This document shows positions 14,225 through 14,493 of a stretch of 14,493 bases of DNA, one piece after another. The position numbers and the translations under genes are program-made. This stretch comes from Lachnospiraceae bacterium (GTDB lineage: Bacteria > Bacillota > Clostridia > Lachnospirales > Lachnospiraceae): positions 1 through 14,493 of the forward strand of contig CAAEMT010000062.1 in assembly GCA_900757145.1 (NCBI GenBank), written 5' to 3'. Each line of letters begins with the position of its first letter. Positions within the stretch are counted from its first letter, which is position 1. The notes under the pieces were generated by a model. The model did no database searches, was not told where the DNA came from, and worked only from the letters and a program-made list of their open reading frames with translations.

Positions 14225-14493
14225 GCTTGCGCACAGGTCTGGAATGCGACGATTTTATAGGGCGAAGCCCGCGACCGAGCAGAAGCGAAGCGGATGCGAG
14301 GTTGGAGCACGGCGAAGTTGGGCAAGGAAGCAGAGCGAGACTAAGTGCTTGCGCACAGGTCTGGAATGCGATGATTTTATAGGGCGAAGCCCGCGACCGA
14401 GCAGAAGCGAAGCGGATGCGAGGCTGGAGCACGGCGAAGTTGGGCAAGGAAGCAGAGCGAGACTAAGTGCTTGCGCACAGGTCTGGAATGCGA
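14225..14493. repeat. 122-bp tandem repeat array running off the window
   Basis: Unit 1 (14225-14346) and unit 2 (14347-14468) differ at only two positions (C/T at 14250 versus 14372 and T/C at 14302 versus 14424). A third unit begins at 14469 and is cut by the window edge after 25 bases. Weak similarity starts slightly earlier, from the GACT at 14217. Each unit is strongly purine-rich on the + strand, contains several GCGAAGC/GCGAAGT subrepeats, a hairpin GGGC-GAA-GCCC, and a junction hairpin in which AGAC pairs with GTCT around GTGC/GCAC. The period is not a multiple of three and every frame shifts from unit to unit, so coding is unlikely. No gene is seen from 14156 to the end. Confidence 0.95.

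Noticed and set aside
14142..14447. Minus-strand open frames across the repeat array
   Set aside because: The 122-bp period is not a multiple of three, the translations are low-complexity shadows of the repeat, and there is no ribosome binding site.
14156..14493. CRISPR array
   Set aside because: The repeats are contiguous tandem copies without unique spacers, of 25 and 122 bp, and no cas gene is present.

Overview
The window looks like chromosomal DNA of a low-to-medium GC Firmicute, most likely of the Lachnospiraceae (gut Clostridia). The evidence is strong AGGAGG-type ribosome binding sites, a T-box leader, TTGACA/TATAAT-type promoters, a clostridial-style ArgS, an LrgAB pair and a two-domain glutamine-dependent NadE. 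Nothing looks like a plasmid, phage or transposon. The assignment rests on sequence character only.

Layout. (1) 1-1835: an inverted repeat, then a clear promoter and a short perfect palindrome (TTGTATACAA) ahead of ispE (isoprenoid synthesis by the MEP route) and a FadR/FCD-type GntR regulator, closed by a terminator. The palindrome fits the operator type of that regulator family, so autoregulation is the simplest reading. (2) 1836-2884: a 280-base gap holding at best a decayed small gene, then an unrecognised polytopic membrane protein. (3) 2885-5962: argS behind its own promoter and a structured 5' leader, followed closely by lrgA and lrgB (overlapping by 4 bases) and a probable terminator. 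(4) 6043-9802: a predicted heavy-metal exporter of the ArsP_2 type with a His/Cys-rich loop, the redox chaperone Hsp33 (hslO) and glutamine-dependent NAD+ synthetase (nadE), all on the + strand. (5) 9809-13775: a divergently transcribed LacI-family regulator and a three-gene ABC importer of the SsuA/TauA/NrtA class. The space between them carries two near-identical LacI-type operators 99 bp apart, one lying on the -35 element of the regulator's own promoter. (6) 13776-14493: a strong promoter, a complete T-box leader (stem I, T-box sequence, terminator) and then, instead of the expected gene, two tandem copies of a 25-bp repeat and at least two copies of a purine-rich 122-bp repeat running off the window.

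The two most notable items are at the right-hand end. The T-box has a probable threonine (ACU) specifier, supported by an A in the UGGN bulge, and is separated from any target gene by at least 340 bases of tandem repeats. The LacI-type regulator appears to control an importer class not usually associated with LacI proteins. I found no wholly new enzyme or defence system. The rest is recognisable housekeeping content with some plausible but untested regulation.
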